From Shewanella glacialipiscicola (GTDB lineage Bacteria > Pseudomonadota > Gammaproteobacteria > Enterobacterales > Shewanellaceae): a DNA stretch of 64,000 nt. Below, piece after piece: positions 55,682-64,000 of this stretch. The position numbers and the translations under genes were made by a program. The notes beneath the pieces were generated by a model. The model was not told the origin of the DNA. It made no database searches and was given only the letters and a program-made list of their open reading frames with translations. Location: the NCBI RefSeq assembly GCF_023283485.1, contig NZ_JAKILU010000021.1, positions 1-64,000 on the forward strand. The letters are read 5' to 3'. Each line of letters starts with the position of its first letter. Positions within the stretch are counted from its first letter, which is position 1.

Positions 55682-56968
55682 CTAATCGGTCGCTTTCAAT
55701 AAACGGGCATAATAAAACCCATCCATATTGTCTTGTCCTGGCGTGATTTGCCAACCTATATCTTGTGGCGAATTTTGCTGGGGTAATGTATCTAGCTTAG
55801 CATCTGCCGTTCTCTCTAAAAACGCACTAATCTGGTCGCGATTTTCCTGCGGTAAAATCGAGCAAGTGGCATACAGCAGCGTACCGCCCGGTTTTAGCCA
55901 TTTCCAGCAATGATCGATAATTTGCTGTTGTAGCCCTGCGAGCTCTTCAATGTCATGGTTTTTACGTAACCACTTGATATCTGGATGACGGCGGATCACT
56001 CCTGTGGCAGAGCAAGGCGCGTCCAGTAAGATACGATCAAATTGTCCACCTTGCCACCATGAGTCAATATTGGCCGCATCACCATGGATAAGCTCAGCTT
56101 TTAATGATAGGCGGTCAAGGTTCTGTTGTACGCGCTCGAGGCGTTTGGCATCAAAGTCGACGGCGACGAGTTTGATACTCGGCTCAAGTTCGAGTAGATG
56201 ACAGCTTTTACCACCGGGCGCTGCGCAGGCATCAAGTATTAGCTCATTAGCTTGTGGGGCAAGCAGCATCGCCGCCCATTGCGCTGCGCCATCTTGTACT
56301 GATGCCGCGCCGTCATGGAAGCGTGGCAGTGTGGCGACATCCTTTGGATGCGCTAAAAGAATAGCATCGGCGCTAGTGCCTTCGCTCGCTTCAATATCAA
56401 GTTCGGCTAAGGCGGCGAGGTATTCGGTACGGCTCTGGGATAAGCGATTATTACGCAGCCACATAGGTGGACGTTCGTGACTTTGTTGGATAATTTCTTG
56501 CCACTGCTCGGGATAAGCTTCTTTTAATCGCTTAATCAACCAAGCGGGTGTGTTGTAACTTAACGTATCAGACTCTGTGCTTAGCGGCGAAAGCTGACGC
56601 TGAATGTTGCGCAGGACACCATTAACAACCTTAACCATGCCTTCAAATTTTAATTGGCGACAGGCCTCGGCAGTTTCTGAAATTGCGGCGTGGCTTGGAA
56701 TGCGAGTGAAGTAAAGTTGATAGCAACCAATGATCAGCAGCTGGTGGATAATCCTTTGCTTACCTTTGAGGGGTTTCTCAAGGCATTCGCTGATGCGTTT
56801 TTCTATTTGTGGCAGAGTGCGCATCACGCCGTAGCAAAGCTCAGCGAGTAAGGCTTTATCTTTGCCGCTGGCAAGATGCTTTTGTTGATCGGGCAGTGCC
56901 ACTGACAGTGACACACCTTTTTCTAATACTTCGAAGATGGCTTTAGCTGCCAGCGCGCGCAAGTTCAT
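55682..56968 (-). CDS. rsmB: 16S rRNA (cytosine967-C5)-methyltransferase RsmB
   Basis: RsmB methylates C967 of 16S rRNA. The 428-residue protein has an N-terminal NusB-like RNA-binding domain (LRALAAKAIFEVLEKGVSLS, about 1-140). The methyltransferase domain has DACAAPGGKSCHLLEL for SAM and the two catalytic cysteine motifs LDAPCSATGVIRRHPD and YATCSILPQEN. It sits between fmt (two bases) and trkA. Confidence 0.97.
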   Translation of the reverse strand: MNLRALAAKAIFEVLEKGVSLSVALPDQQKHLASGKDKALLAELCYGVMRTLPQIEKRISECLEKPLKGKQRIIHQLLIIGCYQLYFTRIPSHAAISETAEACRQLKFEGMVKVVNGVLRNIQRQLSPLSTESDTLSYNTPAWLIKRLKEAYPEQWQEIIQQSHERPPMWLRNNRLSQSRTEYLAALAELDIEASEGTSADAILLAHPKDVATLPRFHDGAASVQDGAAQWAAMLLAPQANELILDACAAPGGKSCHLLELEPSIKLVAVDFDAKRLERVQQNLDRLSLKAELIHGDAANIDSWWQGGQFDRILLDAPCSATGVIRRHPDIKWLRKNHDIEELAGLQQQIIDHCWKWLKPGGTLLYATCSILPQENRDQISAFLERTADAKLDTLPQQNSPQDIGWQITPGQDNMDGFYYARLLKATD

Positions 56969-56970
56969 GG

Positions 56971-57927
56971 CTATTGTGCCTCGTTTGCGAGGCGAGTATT
57001 TGGGCTAAACCATTCACCTCGAGCATTGAGAATATCGGCAACATTGAGCGGCTTTTTCCCTGGTAGCTGCATACTCAGCAGGGCTAATACGCCGTCGGCG
57101 GTGGCGACTTCTATACCTTTTTTGCTGGCGCTGATAATAGTGCCCGGAGCGGCTGTGCTAATGGTTTCGCTAACTTGAGTTTGCCACACCTTAATGGTAT
57201 TGCCTTGGTGTTCAAAGTAACTCACAGGCCAAGGATTAAAGGCTCGGACTTCTTGCCAGAGTTGTTTGGCAGATTTATTCCAGTCGAGCCTGGCTTCTTC
57301 TTTGCTGAGTTTTTCAGCGTAGTTGGCTAAGGCTTCATCTTGTTTTTCGGCGGTTAAAGTACCGTTAGCTAAGCCTTCAAGGGCTTGCAATAGGGCAACA
57401 GGGCCTTGTTCTGCCAGTTTTTCGTAAAGACTTGCAGAAGTGTCGCTATCTTCAATTGGTAGATAGGTTTTAAGCAGCATGTCGCCCGTGTCTAAGCCGA
57501 CATCCATTTGCATGACAGTTACACCCGTTTCAGTGTCGCCCGCCCACAGTGCGCGCTGAATAGGCGCTGCACCGCGCCAGCGTGGCAAAATAGAACCGTG
57601 AACGTTAATACAGCCTAAACGTGGTGTATCTAGTACGACTTTTGGCAGAATTAGACCGTAAGCAACCACTACCATAATATCGGCATTAAGCTCGGCAAGC
57701 TGTTGTTGTGCTGGCTCTTTACGTAATGAACCGGGTTGATAAACGGGGATGTTATTGGCTATGGCCAGTTCTTTTACTGGACTTGCGGTTAGCTTCTTGC
57801 CGCGACCTGCAGGTCTATCGGGCTGGGTATAAACGCCAATCACATTATGGTGTGAGTCCAACAGTGCTTGTAAGTGGCGAGCTGCAAAATCTGGTGTTCC
57901 GGCAAAGATGATGTTGAGTGGTTTCAA
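56971..57927 (-). CDS. fmt: Methionyl-tRNA formyltransferase
   Basis: Fmt formylates initiator Met-tRNA. The 318-residue protein has [17 protein letters not shown], the loop [21 protein letters not shown], and the catalytic block [27 protein letters not shown] with [12 protein letters not shown]. The C-terminal tRNA-binding domain is present. It follows def by eight bases, the usual pair. Confidence 0.98.
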   Translation of the reverse strand: MKPLNIIFAGTPDFAARHLQALLDSHHNVIGVYTQPDRPAGRGKKLTASPVKELAIANNIPVYQPGSLRKEPAQQQLAELNADIMVVVAYGLILPKVVLDTPRLGCINVHGSILPRWRGAAPIQRALWAGDTETGVTVMQMDVGLDTGDMLLKTYLPIEDSDTSASLYEKLAEQGPVALLQALEGLANGTLTAEKQDEALANYAEKLSKEEARLDWNKSAKQLWQEVRAFNPWPVSYFEHQGNTIKVWQTQVSETISTAAPGTIISASKKGIEVATADGVLALLSMQLPGKKPLNVADILNARGEWFSPNTRLANEAQ

Positions 57928-57935
57928 ATCTAATC

Positions 57936-58448
57936 CTATGCTTCTTTGGCGTCTAATCGGGCCGCTTTTTCAAGTTTCTGTTTGATCCGCTGACGTTTTA
58001 GTGGTGATAGATAATCAACAAACAATTTACCTTTGAGGTGATCCATTTCATGTTGGATACAGATAGCGAAGAGCTCATCTGCCTCAATAATAAATTCGTT
58101 GCCGTGTCTGTCTAAGGCTTTTACTGTCACACATTCGGCGCGATCGACTTTGGCATAAATACCTGGGACCGATAGGCAACCTTCTTCATTACAGAAATCA
58201 CCACTGCTGGCGATAATCTCAGGGTTGATAAACACTTTAGGCCGCTCGACGTCATCTTGTAAGTCCATAACAATAAGCTGTTTATGGTAATCCACCTGAG
58301 TCGCAGCTAATCCAATTCCCTTCTCTTGGTACATGGTTTCGAACATATCATCGATCTGAGTCTGTAGTGCAGCATTAAACTCAGTGATAGGTGTGGCTTG
58401 TGTCCGTAATCTTTCATCGGGAAATTGTAAAACTTTTAATAGTGTCAT
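57936..58448 (-). CDS. def: Peptide deformylase
   Basis: Def removes the formyl group from new proteins. The 170-residue protein has the three motifs [19 protein letters not shown] (metal-binding Cys) and [20 protein letters not shown] (two His ligands and catalytic Glu). It is the first gene of def-fmt-rsmB-trkA-trkH, divergent from the LysM gene. Confidence 0.98.
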   Translation of the reverse strand: MTLLKVLQFPDERLRTQATPITEFNAALQTQIDDMFETMYQEKGIGLAATQVDYHKQLIVMDLQDDVERPKVFINPEIIASSGDFCNEEGCLSVPGIYAKVDRAECVTVKALDRHGNEFIIEADELFAICIQHEMDHLKGKLFVDYLSPLKRQRIKQKLEKAARLDAKEA

Positions 58449-58573
58449 ACATAAACTCTTAACAAGTCTGTCAAATATCTATCAGTTAGTTATACTCACT
58501 GATGCTAATGGGTTAATTTTAATCTTTAGTTCCTATCAATAATAGTAAAAGCTCAAACTAAGAGCCAAACAAC

Positions 58574-59704
58574 ATGGAAATGCCCATGAAACGGTTAATT
58601 TTAATCGCGTTAATGACTTTAAATTGCACGTTTGTTACCGCTGATACTCTTACGCTAAAAGCGGGGTATCCTGAGTCATATGTAGTGAAAAAGGGCGACA
58701 CTCTTTGGGATATTTCCACAGTGTTTCTAAATGATCCATGGAAATGGCCACGTTTGTGGGATGTTAACCCTCAGATTGCTAATCCCCATCTCATTTATCC
58801 TGGCGATCAGCTCACATTGGTATTTGTCGATGGTCAACCGCGACTGATGCGTAATAGCGCCTCCAGTGATAGCGCTAAACCCCATATTAAGAAGAGTCCA
58901 GAGGGACGGGTTATTGCAAAAAATAATGCAATACCAGCGGTTGATCTCACTTTGATAGAGCAATATTTAGTTCAAAATCGAGTGGTTGAAACTAACTGGC
59001 TTGCCGAACAACCTATGGTGTTATCAGGTGAAAGTCCATCACGCCATCATATCGTTGGCGATGTAATTTATATCGATGGCATTCTACCGCTGGGGCAAAA
59101 ATACGGTGCTTATGAACGCGGCCGCGAGTTTTTGAATAAAGAATCGGGTGAAGTATTAGGTCAAGAAGCCATTTTAGCCTCAACAGGACAGGTGATTGAG
59201 TCTGGTAAGGTTTCAAAAATTAAGTTATTAAGCAGTTTTCGCGAGACCAAAGCTGGCTTTAGGGTGCTGCCGATGGAGAGAGACTCTTTAATGTCTGCTT
59301 ACTTCACGCCTAAACCCGCAGAGTTAAAGGCTCCAGCCTTAGTCTTGGCTACAGAGTCTAATTTACGTGAAGCGGGCAAGTTGAATGTCGTTTATCTCGA
59401 TAAGGGAACTCAAGATCGTATTGAACCGGGAGTTGTATTTTCAATCTACCGTGATGGAGAGGTGATTGTTATCGACCCTAATGGTATGCCGGTGCCTGTT
59501 ATCGAGCGTACAGCTTACGAAAATTTAATCGCTTCAGCTTCCACTGATCGCGCGATTCAAATGCCAGATGTCTATCATGGTAAATTGTTAGTGTTTAAGG
59601 TGTTCGATAAAGTGAGTTTAGGATTAATTGTCACGACTGAGCGCCCTGTTCGTGTTGGCGATAAGTTAATAGCCCCTGAATCTTTAGCCTTTAGAGGTCT
59701 ATAA
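58574..59704 (+). CDS. LysM domain protein, secreted
   Basis: The 376-residue protein has a signal peptide (KRLILIALMTLNCTFVTA). A LysM peptidoglycan-binding domain lies at residues ~33-80 (YVVKKGDTLWDISTVFLNDPWKWPRLWDVNPQIANPHLIYPGDQLTL). The remaining ~280 residues have no domain I recognise. The location between def and dprA is common in gammaproteobacteria. It is probably periplasmic and attached to peptidoglycan. Start is the first ATG (58574), with another in-frame ATG four codons later. Confidence 0.9.
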   Translation: MEMPMKRLILIALMTLNCTFVTADTLTLKAGYPESYVVKKGDTLWDISTVFLNDPWKWPRLWDVNPQIANPHLIYPGDQLTLVFVDGQPRLMRNSASSDSAKPHIKKSPEGRVIAKNNAIPAVDLTLIEQYLVQNRVVETNWLAEQPMVLSGESPSRHHIVGDVIYIDGILPLGQKYGAYERGREFLNKESGEVLGQEAILASTGQVIESGKVSKIKLLSSFRETKAGFRVLPMERDSLMSAYFTPKPAELKAPALVLATESNLREAGKLNVVYLDKGTQDRIEPGVVFSIYRDGEVIVIDPNGMPVPVIERTAYENLIASASTDRAIQMPDVYHGKLLVFKVFDKVSLGLIVTTERPVRVGDKLIAPESLAFRGL

Positions 59705-59715
59705 TTTCTGAATAC

Positions 59716-60804
59716 TTGGTCGATTGGTTAATTGTTGGCGCTGTATCTGGGCTGGGACCCGCTAGGATCCAACAATTATTAACGCACATGGAAGTGGACG
59801 ATCTTAGGCAAAGGTTAGAGCACGAGAAAGAAGCCCTACCTTTATCTAAGCATCTGCTCCAGAACCTTGCTATTGATTATCAAAAAGTGGATATAGCCCT
59901 ATCGTGGCAACAGCAGGCTGCTGACCATCATCTACTTTGTTTCTCCGATCCGCTCTATCCGCCACTCTTAAAGCAGCTTACTGATCCGCCTACAGTCTTG
60001 TTTTTGAAAGGCTGTATAGAAGCTCTCGCATTGCCTTCGCTTGCTATTGTAGGCAGTCGTAATGCATCGCCGGGAGGTTTACAGGTTGCTTATCAACTTG
60101 CCGCTGAGATGTCATCAATAGGATTTAGTATCTGTAGCGGTATGGCGATGGGGATTGATGGCGCGGCTCATAAAGCCTGTGTTGATCACCAAGGACGAAC
60201 AATTGCCGTGCTGGGTACCGGCATCGAGACAATTTATCCACGTAAGCATCGGCAGCTTTATCATGATATTCAGCAGCAAGGCTGTATACTTAGCGAGTTT
60301 TGGCCAGATGTAGAGCCCTTTGCGGGTAATTTTCCGAAACGAAATCGCATTATTAGTGGTCTTTCTCTTGGTACACTTGTGGTTGAGGCTTGCCGTAAAA
60401 GTGGCTCTTTAATCACTGCGAGATTAGCAATGGAGCAAGGGCGTGAGGTGTTTGCCGTTCCTGGCTCAATCCTCGGCGGTTACCATCAGGGTTGTCATGA
60501 TTTATTACGTGATGGCGCAAAACTTGTAGAGACCGCGGCCGATATAGTGGAAGAATTAGCAAGTTTAACCGCTTTTCACCTTGAAGAATTGAGGCTGCAC
60601 CACCATATACAGCAGGATGATGTTTGTGATTTGCCATTTTCGTCGCTGTTAGCTAGTGTAGGTTATGAAACTACAACCCTTGATGCTGTAGTTGAACATA
60701 GTGGAAAAACGATAGATCTGGTGTTAGAACAAATGCTTGAACTTGAATTGCAAGGTTGGGTTATCGCAATACCCGGTGGTTACGTCAGAGTAAAGAGGAG
60801 CTAG
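59716..60804 (+). CDS. dprA: DNA processing protein DprA (Smf)
   Basis: DprA protects incoming single-stranded DNA and loads RecA during transformation. The 362-residue protein has the Rossmann-like core [73 protein letters not shown] and the [19 protein letters not shown] block. A C-terminal winged-helix domain follows. The best start is TTG at 59716, only 11 bases past the LysM stop; no in-frame ATG or GTG lies between. Confidence 0.95.
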   Translation: MVDWLIVGAVSGLGPARIQQLLTHMEVDDLRQRLEHEKEALPLSKHLLQNLAIDYQKVDIALSWQQQAADHHLLCFSDPLYPPLLKQLTDPPTVLFLKGCIEALALPSLAIVGSRNASPGGLQVAYQLAAEMSSIGFSICSGMAMGIDGAAHKACVDHQGRTIAVLGTGIETIYPRKHRQLYHDIQQQGCILSEFWPDVEPFAGNFPKRNRIISGLSLGTLVVEACRKSGSLITARLAMEQGREVFAVPGSILGGYHQGCHDLLRDGAKLVETAADIVEELASLTAFHLEELRLHHHIQQDDVCDLPFSSLLASVGYETTTLDAVVEHSGKTIDLVLEQMLELELQGWVIAIPGGYVRVKRS

Positions 60805-60806
60805 CC

Positions 60807-61280
60807 ATGTTTGATATCCTCATGTATCTATTTGAAAACTATGTTCATAGTGAAGTTGAATTACTCGTTGATGAAGACGAGTTAACCAAAGAACTCACTC
60901 GCGCTGGATTTCATAAGTCCGAGATTTTAAAAGCGTTAACTTGGTTAGAGCGCTTAGCTGAATTACAAGAAGGCGATCAGCCTTATCTTTGTAATCATGA
61001 TCAGCATTCGTTTCGTATTTATACAAAAGACGAAATGGAAAAACTGGATGTTGAGTGCCGCGGTTTCTTACTGTTTTTAGAGCAAGTGACAGTGCTAAAT
61101 GTTGAAACCCGTGAAATGGTGATCGATAGAGTCATGGAGTTGGATGAACCAACACTGATTTTAGAAGATTTGAAGTGGGTTATCTTGATGGTGTTATTCA
61201 ATGCACCCGGTCATGAATCCGCTTACGAGCAAATGGAAGATTTAATCTTCGAGCAACCGGAAGGCAGGCTGCATTCTTAA
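60807..61280 (+). CDS. smg: Smg family protein (DUF494)
   Basis: This 157-residue acidic protein of uncertain function usually follows dprA. The start is the ATG at 60807 ([30 protein letters not shown]), with the ribosome site AGAGGAG six bases before it. It has the same length as E. coli Smg, lies two bases past the dprA stop, and ends before a terminator. Confidence 0.96.
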   Translation: MFDILMYLFENYVHSEVELLVDEDELTKELTRAGFHKSEILKALTWLERLAELQEGDQPYLCNHDQHSFRIYTKDEMEKLDVECRGFLLFLEQVTVLNVETREMVIDRVMELDEPTLILEDLKWVILMVLFNAPGHESAYEQMEDLIFEQPEGRLHS

Positions 61281-61306
61281 TCGTTGCAAGAGATGCATTA
61301 TGAGAG

Positions 61307-61330
61307 AAGGGAGGCTAAGACCTCCTTTTT
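61307..61330 (+). terminator. Terminator after smg
   Basis: AAGGGAGG (61307-61314) and CCTCCTTT (61321-61328) pair with one G-T wobble and are followed by T residues. Confidence 0.8.
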
Positions 61331-61399
61331 TGATGCCATTAATTTCTTGATGGCACAGCGCTTGATATCCTAATGCGCTACGACAGGTGGTGAATGATT

Positions 61400-61963
61400 A
61401 TGTCTAAGATTGATGAACAATTATTTAGTGCCCACGAACACGCACTGGAAAAAGAATACGAACGTTGCCCTGAATGTGGCAGTGAGTTATCGGTGAAGCA
61501 CAGTAAGCATGGTGGTTTTCTCGGTTGTAATAACTACCCCAGCTGTAATTATGTGCGCCCTTTAGTACAACACGAATCGATTGAAACTCAAGTGATAGAA
61601 GGCTCTGTGTGTCCGGCATGCGGCCATGAACTAGCTGTAAAGTCTGGTCGATTTGGTATTTTTATCGGTTGTACACAATATCCTAGCTGCACGCATATTG
61701 AAAAACAGGATCAAGCGCGCGATCAGCCTGACATTTCTTGCCCTGAGTGCAAACTGGGTAAACTTGAGCACAGAACCAGCCGTTTCGGAAAGAGTTTTTA
61801 TGCCTGTAGCGCTTATCCTAAGTGCAAGTTTATTGTGAATTATCCACCCGTGGCTGAAAATTGCCCGAGTTGTGGTTTTGGGATCTTAGTTGAGCGTAAA
61901 GGAGCGGCAGGTATGCGCGTAGAATGTCCGCAAAAAAGCTGTAAATATAAAAGACCACTGTAG
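61400..61963 (+). CDS. Topoisomerase-type C4 zinc-ribbon protein (YrdD-like)
   Basis: The 187-residue protein consists of four C4 zinc ribbons like those at the C-terminus of topoisomerase I. They begin CPECGSELSVKHSKHGGFLGC, CPACGHELAVKSGRFGIFIGC, CPECKLGKLEHRTSRFGKSFYAC and CPSCGFGILVERKGAAGMRVEC. No catalytic domain is present. I prefer the ATG at 61400 because AGGTGG lies at normal spacing; the ATG two codons earlier is too close. E. coli YrdD occupies the same place between smg and tsaC. It is probably a nucleic-acid-binding protein. Confidence 0.9.
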   Translation: MSKIDEQLFSAHEHALEKEYERCPECGSELSVKHSKHGGFLGCNNYPSCNYVRPLVQHESIETQVIEGSVCPACGHELAVKSGRFGIFIGCTQYPSCTHIEKQDQARDQPDISCPECKLGKLEHRTSRFGKSFYACSAYPKCKFIVNYPPVAENCPSCGFGILVERKGAAGMRVECPQKSCKYKRPL

Positions 61964-62110
61964 TTTATTGTGTGATCTGCATCTTATTATTTGGCCGATG
62001 AAACTGGCTTGCGTATAATCTTCGGCTGATCGTTGATGGGTTGGTCAGTATTCGAATTTATCCAGTAACTTGATTGTAGAAATCGACAATACTCAAAAGG
62101 TGATCCTAAG

Positions 62111-63611
<1,501 letters not shown>

Positions 63612-63622
63612 CCGTTAATCTT

Positions 63623-63648
63623 AAAAGGTGGACGCCACATCCACTTTA
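63623..63648. terminator. Weak hairpin between hemF and the truncated haemoglobin gene
   Basis: GTGGA (63628-63632) pairs with TCCAC (63640-63644), with further partial A-T pairing outside, in the convergent gap. The stem is short. Confidence 0.35.
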
Positions 63649-64000
63649 TTATTGATTACGCATATGATCAGCCAGAGTTGAAATCGCCTCATAAATGGCG
63701 GCTCGATGCTCTGGCTTTTTAATATTCTCTTCAATCGCAAACTTCATACACAACAACCATTGGTCACGCATCGCCTCATCAACGGCGAAATGCATGTGCC
63801 GTGCTCGCAATGCGGGATGACCATGTTTTTGCTGATAGAGTTGCGGCCCGCCAAGCCATCCACTTAAAAATTCAAACAACTTTTGTTCTGATTCCGTAAT
63901 TGGCGCTCTATGAATAGCAAACAAGGTTGTCGTTTCTGTCGAACTTGCCATCTTCTGATAAAAACATTGAGCGATAGCACGGAGTACCTTTTCGCCACCG
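63649..64000 (-). CDS. Group II truncated haemoglobin (trHbII), 5' end cut by the window
   Basis: The frame stays open to the window edge: upstream of the first internal ATG (63951) it reads GGEKVLRAIAQCFYQK, which is family sequence, so that ATG is not the start. The visible part continues with LFAIHRAPITESEQKLFEFLSGWLGGPQLYQQKHGHPALRARHMHFAVDEAMRDQWLLCM. It includes the proximal-histidine region and the conserved GGPxLYxxxHGHPxLRxRH block, with Trp in RDQWLLCM. Such globins bind oxygen or NO. About 20 N-terminal residues are missing from view. Confidence 0.92.
   Translation of the reverse strand, partial: GGEKVLRAIAQCFYQKMASSTETTTLFAIHRAPITESEQKLFEFLSGWLGGPQLYQQKHGHPALRARHMHFAVDEAMRDQWLLCMKFAIEENIKKPEHRAAIYEAISTLADHMRNQ

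Overview
The window looks like the replication-origin region of a Shewanella-type gammaproteobacterial chromosome. This assignment rests on gene order, protein sequences and site motifs read by eye; no database search was run. Nearly every gene is a core chromosomal gene. I saw no insertion sequence, prophage, CRISPR array, tRNA gene or complete rRNA gene. The extreme left edge does carry what looks like a ribosomal RNA P1 promoter firing leftward out of the window.

Layout. Positions 1-8.6 kb: the rrn-type promoter, ccoG, a small anchored protein of unknown function, menB, a small DUF2061 membrane protein with a Fur-box-like site, glmS with its DeoR-family regulator, and a TonB-dependent siderophore receptor with a second Fur-like site. 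8.8-17.4 kb: glmU and the complete F1Fo ATP synthase operon atpIBEFHAGDC on the minus strand. 17.5-21.9 kb: mnmG-rsmG-parA-parB on the minus strand. 21.93-22.36 kb: oriC, with AT-rich 13-mers, DnaA boxes and 19 GATC sites, between mnmG and mioC as in E. coli. 22.4-28.5 kb: mioC, a POT peptide transporter, and rpmH-rnpA-yidD-yidC-mnmE reading leftward. 28.6-35.2 kb: a second GATC and DnaA-box cluster, then dnaA-dnaN-recF-gyrB reading rightward. 35.4-47.1 kb: glyQS, tag, a large secreted propeller-amidohydrolase, a MOSC protein, tusA and fadBA. 47.6-51.6 kb: pepQ-yigZ-trkH-hemG. 51.7-55.7 kb: a HlyU-like ArsR repressor divergent from a second hemG paralogue, then a second trkH next to trkA. 55.7-64 kb: def-fmt-rsmB reading into trkA-trkH, then lysM-dprA-smg, a zinc-ribbon protein, tsaC, hemF and the partial gene of a group II truncated haemoglobin.

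How it works together. The centre of the window is a replication and segregation module: oriC, the initiator and sliding clamp, ParA/ParB, and four parS-like sites at 32.7, 39.2, 40.6 and 43.6 kb, all to the right of oriC. Around it lie translation and tRNA/rRNA modification genes, membrane-protein insertion, energy production (ATP synthase, cbb3 oxidase maturation, menaquinone) and potassium uptake.

I did not find a clearly new biological system. The observations most worth checking are the parS cluster (one site is a 30-bp perfect palindrome in a convergent intergenic region), the HlyU-like regulator with a perfect palindrome midway to the second hemG, the predicted iron control of the DUF2061 gene, and the rrn promoter at the left edge.
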